NCBI GenBank assembly: GCA_902776185.1 | Contig: CACYPH010000009.1 | Location: 1-55,936, forward strand | Length of the DNA stretch: 55,936 nucleotides | Origin: an uncultured Ruminococcus sp. | Lineage (GTDB): Bacteria > Bacillota > Clostridia > Oscillospirales > Acutalibacteraceae | Direction of reading: 5' to 3' | Part shown: one piece after another, positions 34,538 to 42,623 of the stretch | Numbering within the stretch: position 1 is the first letter of the stretch | Layout of the letters: each line of letters starts with the position of its first letter | Notes under the pieces: generated by a model | Told to the model about the DNA's origin: nothing | Database searches by the model: none | The model's input: only the letters and a program-made list of their open reading frames with translations | Position numbers and translations under genes: made by a program

Positions 34538-35200
34538 TTATATCAATTTAGCCTGTAGCTGCAGGCTGAATATAGGGCTAAGTTTGTCTTTCAGCTCGTC
34601 ATAGAGCCGATCCTCGACCGTGGTGCAGACGACGGGAAGTCCGGAGCGCTTTCCGACTTCGTTCGCATAATCGACGGTATCGAGGACGTCCTGTGCGGTG
34701 GTCTCGCGGGCGATGTTAGAGTTATTGATGATGCCCGTGAACGGAATGCCGCACGCCGCCTCTATCTCCCCCATCACTTCCAATGTACTTTGTGCATCAG
34801 GGGTCAGTGGGCGGTATTGATTGACGACCATGTACATATCATAGTCGTTTTCGGTGAGGATCGCGTCGCGCAGTCTGCCGAGCGCATATGCGCCGCGGTC
34901 GTCGCCGCCGATGTCGAGGATGACGGACAGGCTGTGGTCGTCGGTGATCGAGTATAAGTCTGCAGGCATGGACGGCAGATCGACATTGGAGGAGGCAAAG
35001 TCCGAGCAAATCAGGCGGATGCCGCGCTCCTCAAAATCTTTCTGGCTGTCCTTGGTACGGAAATACGGGTTGACGATATCGAGATCGGCTACGGCGACAT
35101 TGTCACGCTGAGCGCGCAGATCGTATGCCATATTGACGGCGATATTGGTCTTGCCCGAGCCGTAATGCCCGCACAGGATGGTTAAACGTTTATATTTCAT
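34538..35200 (-). CDS. ParA/MinD-like P-loop ATPase
   Basis: A 220-residue ATPase with Walker A GHYGSGKTNIAVNMA (residues 11-25), ADLDIVNPYFRTK and VILDIGGDDRG. It belongs broadly to the CobQ/MinD/ParA class. Such ATPases are often next to 2-oxoacid oxidoreductase genes; its function is not known, though iron-sulfur cluster or enzyme maturation is imaginable. Nine bases after the acyl-CoA synthetase stop and 21 before vorD, so in the operon. Confidence 0.82.
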   Translation of the reverse strand: MKYKRLTILCGHYGSGKTNIAVNMAYDLRAQRDNVAVADLDIVNPYFRTKDSQKDFEERGIRLICSDFASSNVDLPSMPADLYSITDDHSLSVILDIGGDDRGAYALGRLRDAILTENDYDMYMVVNQYRPLTPDAQSTLEVMGEIEAACGIPFTGIINNSNIARETTAQDVLDTVDYANEVGKRSGLPVVCTTVEDRLYDELKDKLSPIFSLQLQAKLI

Positions 35201-35209
35201 CGTGATGTA

Positions 35210-37501
35210 TTACAGCAAATTACGCTGGATCTTGCCGCTGGTGGTCTTGGGCAGGCTGTCACGGAAGACGACGATTCGCGGGTACTTATACGGCGCGGTA
35301 TGCGTCTTGACGTAATTCTGGATCTCCTTTTTCAGTTCATCGGTACCTTCGGTGCCGGGGACAAGGACGATGGACGCCTTGACAACCTGACCGCGCACCT
35401 CGTCGGGAGCGGCAGATACGCCGCACTCGAGGACATAGGGCAGCTCCATGATGACGGACTCGATCTCAAACGGTCCGATGCGGTAACCGGATGACTTGAT
35501 AACGTCGTCAACTCTGCCGACATAGTAGTAGAAACCGTCCTCATCGCGCCATGCAAGGTCGCCGGTATGGTAATAACCGTTGCGCCATGTTTTGCGGGTC
35601 GCCTCAACGTCGTTGTAGTAGTACAGCGCCAGTCCGCAGGGCAGACCCTTGCTGATATCGATAACAACCTCGCCGGGTTCGCCGTCGGGAACATCGTTGC
35701 CGTCCTTGTCGATCAGGTGGAGATTGTAGATGGGCGAAGGACGTCCGAGCGAGCCGATCTTATGCGACGCGCCGATCATGTTGCAGATGATAACGGCGGT
35801 CTCGGTCTGACCGAAGCCCTCCATGATCTGGAGTCCGGTAAGCTTCTCGAATTGGCGGTAAACCTCGGGGTTGAGCGCTTCGCCCGCGGTAGTCATACGC
35901 TTGACGGAGCTGAGGTCGTATTTGGAGATATCCTGCTTGATCATCATGCGCAGCATCGTAGGCGGCGCGCAGAAGGTCGTGATCTTGTACTTGGCGAACA
36001 TCGGCAGGATATCCTCGGCGTGGAAACGGTCGAAGTCGTAGACGAAGATCGCGGCTTCGCACAGCCACTGACCGTAGATCTTGCCCCATGCCGCCTTTGC
36101 CCAGCCGGTATCGGAAATCGTGAAATGGAGACCGTCGGGGTCGACACTGTGCCAGAACTTCGCGGTCTGGAAATGACCGAGCGCGAGCTTGTGACAATGG
36201 GCGGCAATCTTCGGATAACCCGAGGTGCCGGAGGTGAAGTACATCAGCATCAAATCGTCGCCGCAGGGGCTGTCGGGTTTTCTCTCAAAGTGAGAGGAGA
36301 ACAGGGTGTATTCCTCGTCAAAATTGCGCCAGCCTTCGCGCGTACCGTTGACGATGATCTTCTGGACCTGCGGGAATTTCTCGCAGGCGATATCGACCTC
36401 GGCGGCGGTATCGCCGTCGGCAGTGCAGAGGATCGCACAAACGCCGGCTGACTTGAAGCGGTATTCAAAGTCGTGGCTCTGGAGCTGGTTGGTCGCGGGG
36501 ATCGCGATTGCGCCCAGCTTATGCAGGCCCATCAGCGCGAACCAGAACTGGTAGTGGCGCTTTAAGACCAGCATGACGCGGTCGCCGCGCTTGATGCCGA
36601 GCGACTTGAAATAGTTAGCGCACTGGCTGGATTTATGACGGATATCGGTAAAGGTGAAGCGGCGCTCTGTCTTATCCTGAGAGATATGGAGCATGGCGAG
36701 CTTGTTCGGCTCGCGGTAGGAGATCGCGTCGATGACGTCGAAGGCAAAGTTGAATTTGTCCTCGTTCTTGAAAGTGACCTTGGTGGGCGTACCCTTCTCG
36801 TTGGTCTCGAACTCGACAAATTTATTATATTCGCGCTCTTTTTCCTTATCGTCAGCGGTGATGATGCTGTTGTCCTGGATCTTCTTGCCCTGTTCGAGCT
36901 CGGGGATCGGCTCGCCGGTCGGGTTGAGGACGATCGCATAGAATACGCAGTCCTTGCCGCCGACAGCAATCATGCCGTGGGGCGTGTCGGAATCAAAGTA
37001 GATGGAATCTCCGGGACCTAAGGTTTCTTTATGCTCGCCGACCTGGACCATCAGCTCGCCCTCGACAACGAGGTCAAGCTCCTGACCCGCGTGAGTCGTC
37101 AGCTCGATGGGCTTTGACTGGGCGTCGGGATTGTATTTGCTCTTGACGTACAGCGGCTCTGCGATACGGTTCTGGAACGCGTAGGCGAGGTTATAGTAGG
37201 TCATGCCGTGCGCTTGGCTCACCTTTTGACCGCCGCCGCGGCGGGTAACGGTGTAGCCTCTCAGGTTCGGTGAAAAGCCTTCGATGATATCGGTAACGTT
37301 GACGTTGAGCACCTGTGCGCAGCGATAGATGAACGCAAAGTTCAGATCCTGTTCGCCGGATTCGCAGGCGGTGTATTCTTCCTCGGAGACGTCGGTGAAC
37401 TTTGCCATCTCGGCGATCGTGTGACCCTCAAGCTCACGAAGCTCGCGGATACGCTGTGCCATCTCCTTGATCTTTGCATCTAATGCGGTTATTTTTTCCA
37501 T
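35210..37501 (-). CDS. HTH-cupin-acyl-CoA synthetase fusion (Val T-box unit)
   Basis: A 763-residue three-part protein. Residues about 10-72: XRE helix-turn-helix (RIRELRELEGHTIAEMAKFT). About 125-195: cupin (HAGQELDLVVEGELMVQVGE, GDSIYFDSDTPHGM). From about 250: adenylate-forming acyl-CoA synthetase with YFTSGTSGYPKIAAH, MEGFGQTETAV, YHTGDLAWRDEDGFYYYVGR, VDDVIKSSGYRIGPFE and the catalytic KTTSGKIQRN. The ligase part resembles medium-chain acyl-CoA synthetases, which include branched short-chain users. First gene behind a Val T-box and followed by ATPase, vorDBAC and ilvE; isobutyrate is the likely substrate (inference). The HTH-cupin part may sense acyl-CoA or acid. Confidence 0.9.
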   Translation of the reverse strand: MEKITALDAKIKEMAQRIRELRELEGHTIAEMAKFTDVSEEEYTACESGEQDLNFAFIYRCAQVLNVNVTDIIEGFSPNLRGYTVTRRGGGQKVSQAHGMTYYNLAYAFQNRIAEPLYVKSKYNPDAQSKPIELTTHAGQELDLVVEGELMVQVGEHKETLGPGDSIYFDSDTPHGMIAVGGKDCVFYAIVLNPTGEPIPELEQGKKIQDNSIITADDKEKEREYNKFVEFETNEKGTPTKVTFKNEDKFNFAFDVIDAISYREPNKLAMLHISQDKTERRFTFTDIRHKSSQCANYFKSLGIKRGDRVMLVLKRHYQFWFALMGLHKLGAIAIPATNQLQSHDFEYRFKSAGVCAILCTADGDTAAEVDIACEKFPQVQKIIVNGTREGWRNFDEEYTLFSSHFERKPDSPCGDDLMLMYFTSGTSGYPKIAAHCHKLALGHFQTAKFWHSVDPDGLHFTISDTGWAKAAWGKIYGQWLCEAAIFVYDFDRFHAEDILPMFAKYKITTFCAPPTMLRMMIKQDISKYDLSSVKRMTTAGEALNPEVYRQFEKLTGLQIMEGFGQTETAVIICNMIGASHKIGSLGRPSPIYNLHLIDKDGNDVPDGEPGEVVIDISKGLPCGLALYYYNDVEATRKTWRNGYYHTGDLAWRDEDGFYYYVGRVDDVIKSSGYRIGPFEIESVIMELPYVLECGVSAAPDEVRGQVVKASIVLVPGTEGTDELKKEIQNYVKTHTAPYKYPRIVVFRDSLPKTTSGKIQRNLL

Positions 37502-37525
37502 ACCTTACCTCTTTCCGGGACAAGC

Positions 37526-37805
37526 AAAAACACCCGTCCCAAAGCAATAACTTTGAGACGAGTGTGAAATTCACATCCGCGGTACCACTCAAATTGCACG
37601 CCGCTATCGCAGCAATACCACTCTCAGGGTCCATCAACCCCCAGACATTGACGCAGTCATCACGGAGGAGGTCTAGTCACCGAAACACGGCTTTCTTCTC
37701 CCCGGCTCAGAAGCTACAAACACGGAAATCATCACGGGAGCTTTCACCAACCGCTCCTTCTCTGAGTGATGACAGACCGAGCCCTCTTCGTCACAGCCTT
37801 TATCG
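37526..37805 (-). promoter_or_regulatory. T-box riboswitch (Val, GUA specifier)
   Basis: Minus strand. T-box TGAGTGGTACCGCG (37578-37591), terminator CGTCTCAAAG-ttattg-CTTTGGGACG then GTGTTTTT (37526-37566). Stem I has AGAGAAGGAGCGGTTGGTG. With the 6-base spacing to GAG seen in the Thr and Leu leaders, the specifier is GTA (37715-37717, Val). T-box base U fits the A discriminator of tRNA-Val. Heads the operon acyl-CoA synthetase to ilvE. Confidence 0.88.
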
Positions 37806-37811
37806 CTCCTA

Positions 37812-37840
37812 ATGTTATCACAATCTTTGGTATTTGTCAA
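37812..37840 (-). promoter_or_regulatory. Sigma-A promoter of the Val T-box unit
   Basis: Minus-strand TTGACA, 17 bases, TAACAT. Confidence 0.8.
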
Positions 37841-37848
37841 CAGGAAAT

Positions 37849-37874
37849 TCTACCTTCCTTTACCAAAGGAAGGT
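37849..37874. repeat. Short hairpin related to the dispersed repeat
   Basis: ACCTTCCTTT-acc-AAAGGAAGGT has the same loop and design as the second hairpin of the dispersed repeat but different arms. It lies just upstream of the Val T-box promoter, beyond the Ile unit's final gene. Confidence 0.65.
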
Positions 37875-37947
37875 GGGTTTGCCGCAAGGCAAACGCGAAT
37901 GAATTGTATGAATGACCGAGCACAGCGAGAAACAACAGTTTCAATCG

Positions 37948-38021
37948 GTTGGTCGCTGCGCTCCGTTCTTCAATTCCTCAGTCACGGTGTTCCGTGACAG
38001 CTCCCTTTACCAAAGGGAGCC
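37948..38021. repeat. Two-hairpin dispersed repeat, copy 8
   Basis: TCACGG-tgt-tCCGTGA arms and CTCCCTTT-acc-AAAGGGAG. It ends 5 bases from the stop of the second HTH-cupin ligase gene. Confidence 0.85.
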
Positions 38022-38026
38022 GGATA

Positions 38027-40291
38027 TCAGAGCTGATTCCTCTGGATCTTGCCGCTGATGGTCTTGGGCAGGCTGTCGCGGAAGACGACGATTCGCGGGT
38101 ACTTATACGGCGCGGTATGCGTCTTGACATAATTCTGGATCTCTTTCTTGAGCTCCTCCGTACCCTCGGTGCCCTTTACCAGCACGACAGACGCCTTGAC
38201 GACCTGACCGCGCACCTCGTCGGGAGCGGCAGATACGCCGCACTCGAGAACATAGGGCAGCTCCATGATGACGGATTCGATCTCGAACGGGCCGATACGG
38301 TAGCCGGACGACTTGATGACGTCGTCGACTCTGCCGACATACCAGAAATAGCCGTCCTCATCGCGCCATGCGGTGTCGCCGGTATGATACATCCCGTCGT
38401 GCCATGCTTCTTTGGTCGCTTCTTCGTTTCGATAATAGCCCTTGAAGAGTCCGCAGGGAACGCGTTTATCGGTATGGATAACGATCTCGCCGGGCTCGCC
38501 GACAGGAACGGGCTTGCCGTCGGGATCGACGATATCGACGTCATAGCCGGGGATGGGCTTGCCCATCGAGCCGATCTTCGGCGCGGTACCGAAGAGGTTG
38601 CCGATGGTGAGGGTGGTCTCGGTCTGACCGAAGCCCTCCATGATCCTCAGTCCGGTCGCTTTCTTGAATTGGCGGTACACCTCGGGGTTCAGCGCCTCGC
38701 CGGCGGTGGTCATATGGACGATGCCGGACAGATCATACTTGCTGATATCCTGCTTGATCATCATGCGCAGCATGGTGGGCGGCGCGCAGAAGGTGGTGAT
38801 GTGATGCTTTGCGAACATCGGCAGGATATCCTCGGCATGGAAGCGGTCGAAGTCATAGGTGAATACCGCGCCCTCAGCGAGCCACTGACCGTAGAGCTTG
38901 CCCCACAGCGCCTTGCCCCAGCCGGTATCGGAGATGGTGAAGTGCAGACCGTCGGGATCGACGCCGTGCCAGTACTTGGCGGTGACATAGTGACCCAGCG
39001 GGTACTTGAAGCTATGGGCGGCGATCTTCGGGTAACCGGTCGTGCCGGAGGTAAAGAGCATGAGCATGGTATCGTCGCCGCAGGGGGTCTCGACGGTGCG
39101 ATAGAAATGGGTCGAATACAGATCGAATTCGCTGTCAAAGTCGCGCCAGCCCATACGCTGACCGCCGACGATGATCTTGGTAACAAGGGTCGGAGAGGTC
39201 TTTTGCGCTTCGTCGACCGCATCGGCAACTGCGCCGTCGGCAGTCGCGACGATCGCAGAAACGCCTGCCGCGTTGAAGCGGTACTCAAAGTCGTGCGCGA
39301 GGAGCTGGTTGGTCGCGGGGATCGCGATCGCGCCGAGCTTATGCAGTGCGAGCATGGAGAACCAGAATTCGTAGTGGCGCTTCAAGACCAGCATGACGCG
39401 GTCGCCCTTCTTGATACCGAGCGACTTGAAATAGTTCGCGGTCTGGTTGGAGCGGCGTTTCATATCATTAAAGGTGAAGGTGCGGGTCAGCTTGTTCTTG
39501 TCGATATGGAGCATCGCGAGCTTGTCGGGGGTGTTGTTGGCAATCGCGTCCACGCAGTCAAAGGCAAAGTTGAATTTGTCCTCATTCTTGAAGCTGATCG
39601 CTTTCAGACAGCCATTCTCGTCCTCGATGGTCTTGACGAACTGCTCGGAGATCAGCGGCTTCTGCGCGATATGGGCGCGCATGAGTTCGTCGTCGACCTC
39701 CTGCGTTTCCTTTTCTCCCGGGAGGATGATCGCGATGAATTTGCAGTCCTCACCCTCGACGGCGATCATGCCGTGGGGTGTGGAAGAATTGTAGTAGATG
39801 CTGTCGCCTGCGCCGAGGACCTCGAAGTTGTCGCCGATCTGGATCTTCATTTTGCCGGAAAGGACAAAGTCGAATTCCTGACCGTTGTGCTTGGTCAGAT
39901 GGATCGGCTTATTCTGGAGCGCCTCATCGTAATCGTATTGACAGAAATACGGCTCGGCGATCTTGTTCTTGAACATCGGGGCAACGTTGACGATAGAGAT
40001 GCCCTGTTCCTCTGCGGTCTGGCGTCCGCCGCCGCGGCGGGTAACGGTATAGCTCGACAGTCGCGCGGATTCGCCCTCGAGGATATCGGTAATACCCAAG
40101 CCGAATGCTAACGCGCACTTGTGGATAAAGGTAAAGGGGAAGTCCTCCCTGCCCTCTTCAAAGGCACGGTACTCCGCAGGGGTGACCTCGGTTTTCTCCG
40201 CCATCTCATCGACGGTGAAGCCCGAGATCTCACGCATTTCGCGGATACGGCGCGCTACCTCTAACAACTTTTCGTTTTCTACTACTGACAT
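38027..40291 (-). CDS. HTH-cupin-acyl-CoA synthetase fusion (Ile T-box unit)
   Basis: A 754-residue paralogue of the protein at 35210 with the same order: XRE helix-turn-helix (RIREMREISGFTVDEMAEKT), cupin (HNGQEFDFVLSGKMKIQIGD, GDSIYYNSSTPHGM), then the ligase with LFTSGTTGYPKIAAH, MEGFGQTETTL, YHTGDTAWRDEDGYFWYVGR and KTISGKIQRN. The last about 110 residues are almost identical to the paralogue, while the HTH-cupin parts differ more. ATG at 40291 with GGGAGGAATCATT upstream. Only gene behind the Ile T-box; 2-methylbutyrate is the likely substrate (inference). Confidence 0.9.
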   Translation of the reverse strand: MSVVENEKLLEVARRIREMREISGFTVDEMAEKTEVTPAEYRAFEEGREDFPFTFIHKCALAFGLGITDILEGESARLSSYTVTRRGGGRQTAEEQGISIVNVAPMFKNKIAEPYFCQYDYDEALQNKPIHLTKHNGQEFDFVLSGKMKIQIGDNFEVLGAGDSIYYNSSTPHGMIAVEGEDCKFIAIILPGEKETQEVDDELMRAHIAQKPLISEQFVKTIEDENGCLKAISFKNEDKFNFAFDCVDAIANNTPDKLAMLHIDKNKLTRTFTFNDMKRRSNQTANYFKSLGIKKGDRVMLVLKRHYEFWFSMLALHKLGAIAIPATNQLLAHDFEYRFNAAGVSAIVATADGAVADAVDEAQKTSPTLVTKIIVGGQRMGWRDFDSEFDLYSTHFYRTVETPCGDDTMLMLFTSGTTGYPKIAAHSFKYPLGHYVTAKYWHGVDPDGLHFTISDTGWGKALWGKLYGQWLAEGAVFTYDFDRFHAEDILPMFAKHHITTFCAPPTMLRMMIKQDISKYDLSGIVHMTTAGEALNPEVYRQFKKATGLRIMEGFGQTETTLTIGNLFGTAPKIGSMGKPIPGYDVDIVDPDGKPVPVGEPGEIVIHTDKRVPCGLFKGYYRNEEATKEAWHDGMYHTGDTAWRDEDGYFWYVGRVDDVIKSSGYRIGPFEIESVIMELPYVLECGVSAAPDEVRGQVVKASVVLVKGTEGTEELKKEIQNYVKTHTAPYKYPRIVVFRDSLPKTISGKIQRNQL

Positions 40292-40351
40292 AATGATTCC
40301 TCCCAAACTATTTTTTGATTAGTTCGATGGAATGAATGTACGCTAATGAAT

Positions 40352-40640
40352 AAAAAAACACCCGTCTCAATTCGACATTGAGACGAGTGTGAAAATCACA
40401 TCCGCGGTACCACTCAACTTGCAGTATTGCTACTGCCACTTCAGGGTCCATCAACCCCTAGGCATTAACGCAGCCATCACGGGAGGTATCTACTCAGCAT
40501 GGAATACGCGCGCTTTTCGGGCCTCCGGCTCGGAAGGGATGGGTACTGAGGAAGCTATTACCGGCTCACAGCAGCCGCCGGCTCTCTGAAAATATCTGTC
40601 CCTGACCGTCTTCGTCACAGCCATTAAAGATTGTACTTTG
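40352..40640 (-). promoter_or_regulatory. T-box riboswitch (Ile, AUC specifier)
   Basis: Minus strand. T-box TGAGTGGTACCGCG (40402-40415); terminator CGTCTCAAT-gtcga-ATTGAGACG then GGTGTTTTTTT (40352-40390). The 6-base spacing to GAG gives ATC (40538-40540, Ile); the next base is C rather than the usual purine, which lowers certainty a little. The core after stem I is very like the Val leader (GATGGACCCTGA shared), pointing to duplication with specifier change. Confidence 0.83.
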
Positions 40641-40641
40641 A

Positions 40642-40669
40642 ATTGTATCACAAAACAAAAATTTGTCAA
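40642..40669 (-). promoter_or_regulatory. Sigma-A promoter of the Ile T-box unit
   Basis: Minus-strand TTGACA, 16 bases, TACAAT. Confidence 0.8.
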
Positions 40670-40726
40670 GCCTATATTGATAAAATTTTCATGCGTTAAA
40701 TCGTTGAAAAATAGTGATTATCACCA

Positions 40727-41590
40727 TCACGATGTTTTGCGGTTGCTCAGCAGATAATTGATCAGCGCCATCGACACGATGATGATGTAGCCGATGAAGC
40801 TGTAGATATCCGGCACGGCGGAGAATACAAAGATGCTGATCAGCGAAGTAAAGATGACCTGCGTAAAATCGTAGACGGAGATCTCTTTCGGCGGCGCGCA
40901 GGTATAGGCGGCGGTGATGCTGAACTGCGCCAGTGCCGCACAGACGCCTGCCATCAACAGACTGCCGAGCTGCCACAGCTCCATGGGCTCGTAGGTCGCG
41001 ATCATGATCGGGGTGATGATCAGGGTAGAGCCGGCAGAGAAGAAGAACACGATGAAGGGGTTGTTCTCCCCCATCAGTCCGAGCTTGCGGACACAGCCGT
41101 AGGCGGCGCCTGCGAGTACGCCGCCGAGGAACGCGATCAGCGCGGGGACGAATGCCGCGTTTGCAAAGCCGGGTTTGATTACGAATACCGCGCCGAACAG
41201 TGCACCGAACAGCGTCAGCCACTGGAAAAAGCGCGGGCGTTCCTTGACAAAAATATAAGCGAAGATCACCGCGAAGAACGGCGACATCTTATTGAGGATC
41301 GACGAATCGCTGATGACCATTTTGCTGACTGCCCAAAAGTTGCACAGCACGCCGCCGAGCCCGAACAATGTACGCAGGATCAGGAATTTCAGGCTGCCCT
41401 TGACGGTCGGCTTCATCGGCGAATGATTCTTTAAAAGAACAATAAGTGCGATGATCGCTGCGATCGCATTACGGAAAAACGCCTTCTCAAATACCGGCAG
41501 ATCTCCCGATAATTTGACAAACATATTCATCAGCGCGAACAACAGCGCCGACAGTATGATATAGATGATGCCTTTGGTTCTTTTACTCAC
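40727..41590 (-). CDS. DMT-superfamily transporter (EamA type)
   Basis: A 287-residue protein with ten predicted membrane helices in two EamA repeats (IIYIILSALLFALMNMFVKL at the start; SPFFAVIFAYIFVKERP ends repeat 1; VIFTSLISIFVFSAVPD in repeat 2). The family moves metabolites such as amino acids or nucleotide derivatives; substrate unknown. Start is GTG with GGAG 4 bases upstream. It precedes the Ile T-box unit on the same strand but is not clearly linked to it. Confidence 0.87.
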   Translation of the reverse strand: MSKRTKGIIYIILSALLFALMNMFVKLSGDLPVFEKAFFRNAIAAIIALIVLLKNHSPMKPTVKGSLKFLILRTLFGLGGVLCNFWAVSKMVISDSSILNKMSPFFAVIFAYIFVKERPRFFQWLTLFGALFGAVFVIKPGFANAAFVPALIAFLGGVLAGAAYGCVRKLGLMGENNPFIVFFFSAGSTLIITPIMIATYEPMELWQLGSLLMAGVCAALAQFSITAAYTCAPPKEISVYDFTQVIFTSLISIFVFSAVPDIYSFIGYIIIVSMALINYLLSNRKTS

Positions 41591-41666
41591 GATACTCCGC
41601 TCCGGTCATAATATAGCATAAGGATTATAGCACATTTGACACCATTATTCAATAGACGGGGTTTGC

Positions 41667-42590
41667 ATGACACGGTACATCATCCGAAAATATCTCAGTA
41701 ACAATCAAAAGAACGGCAGGAAGCGTGCGGGGATCCTCCTCGGGATGATGGGGATCTTCTTTGATCTGCTGTTGTTCACGATCAAAAACATTGGCGGGAT
41801 CATCAGCGGTTCGGTCGCGATCACCGCCGACGCGTACAACAATCTCGCCGACGCGGGCGCACATATCCTCGCACTGCTCGCCTTTCCGCTGGGCGACCAA
41901 AAGCCGACGCAGCGCTTTCCGTTCGGCTTAGGGAGGCTCGAATATCTCTCGGGGCTGGTCATCGCGGGAGCGATCCTGATCGTCGGCGGCAGGATGGCGT
42001 ACTCTTCCGTTGACAAAATACTCAGTCCCGGAAAAGTCGAAAGTTCGCCGCTCGTCATCCTGATCCTGGTTTTTTCCATCGCGGTCAAAGCCTATATGTA
42101 CCGATACAATAAAAATATCGGCGAGAGGATCGATTCGGCGGGGCTGAGATCGGTCGCGGTGGATTCTGTCTGCGATTGTCTGGCGACAGCGACGATCATC
42201 CTGTCGATCGTCATTCAGGAATCAACCGGCTTTTGCGTTGACGGATGGACGGGGCTGATGGTGGCAGGATGTATCCTTGTCGCGGGGATCGTCGCAGCGA
42301 AGGACAGCCTCACGCCGCTGCTCGGAATGCGGATGGACGATCACACGACAGACGTCATCTATGAGATAATCGAATCGGCAGGCGGCGTCTATTCGGTCGA
42401 GGATATCGCCGTGCATGACTACGGTCCGAACCGCAGGATACTGACCATGCGGCTGATCGCATCGCCGTGCGGTAAATCAATCGACAAAATCCGACACGCG
42501 GTGAAGGAGAAGCTGGGCATGGAAGCTGTCATCGAAATCGATGAAATTCTTACTCAGCCGAATAACTGCGTGCAAAGCCGTCAAGAATAG
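41667..42590 (+). CDS. Cation diffusion facilitator transporter
   Basis: A 307-residue CDF family metal exporter. Six membrane segments; metal site residues in ITADAYNNLADAG (segment 2) and VAVDSVCDCLATA (segment 5, DxxxD where many members have HxxxD), then a cytoplasmic domain with VHDYGPNRRILTMRL. Zn, Mn or Fe is possible; the DD/DD site is more often linked to Mn or Fe than Zn. Divergent from the DMT gene, 33 bases before mazF. Confidence 0.88.
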   Translation: MTRYIIRKYLSNNQKNGRKRAGILLGMMGIFFDLLLFTIKNIGGIISGSVAITADAYNNLADAGAHILALLAFPLGDQKPTQRFPFGLGRLEYLSGLVIAGAILIVGGRMAYSSVDKILSPGKVESSPLVILILVFSIAVKAYMYRYNKNIGERIDSAGLRSVAVDSVCDCLATATIILSIVIQESTGFCVDGWTGLMVAGCILVAGIVAAKDSLTPLLGMRMDDHTTDVIYEIIESAGGVYSVEDIAVHDYGPNRRILTMRLIASPCGKSIDKIRHAVKEKLGMEAVIEIDEILTQPNNCVQSRQE

Positions 42591-42623
42591 TAACAAATAA
42601 CTGAATTGCAGGAGCGTGAAAAC

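Noticed and set aside
37949-40111. 720-codon plus-strand open frame opposite the Ile-unit ligase
   Set aside because: Antisense shadow of a well-supported gene with full ligase motifs.
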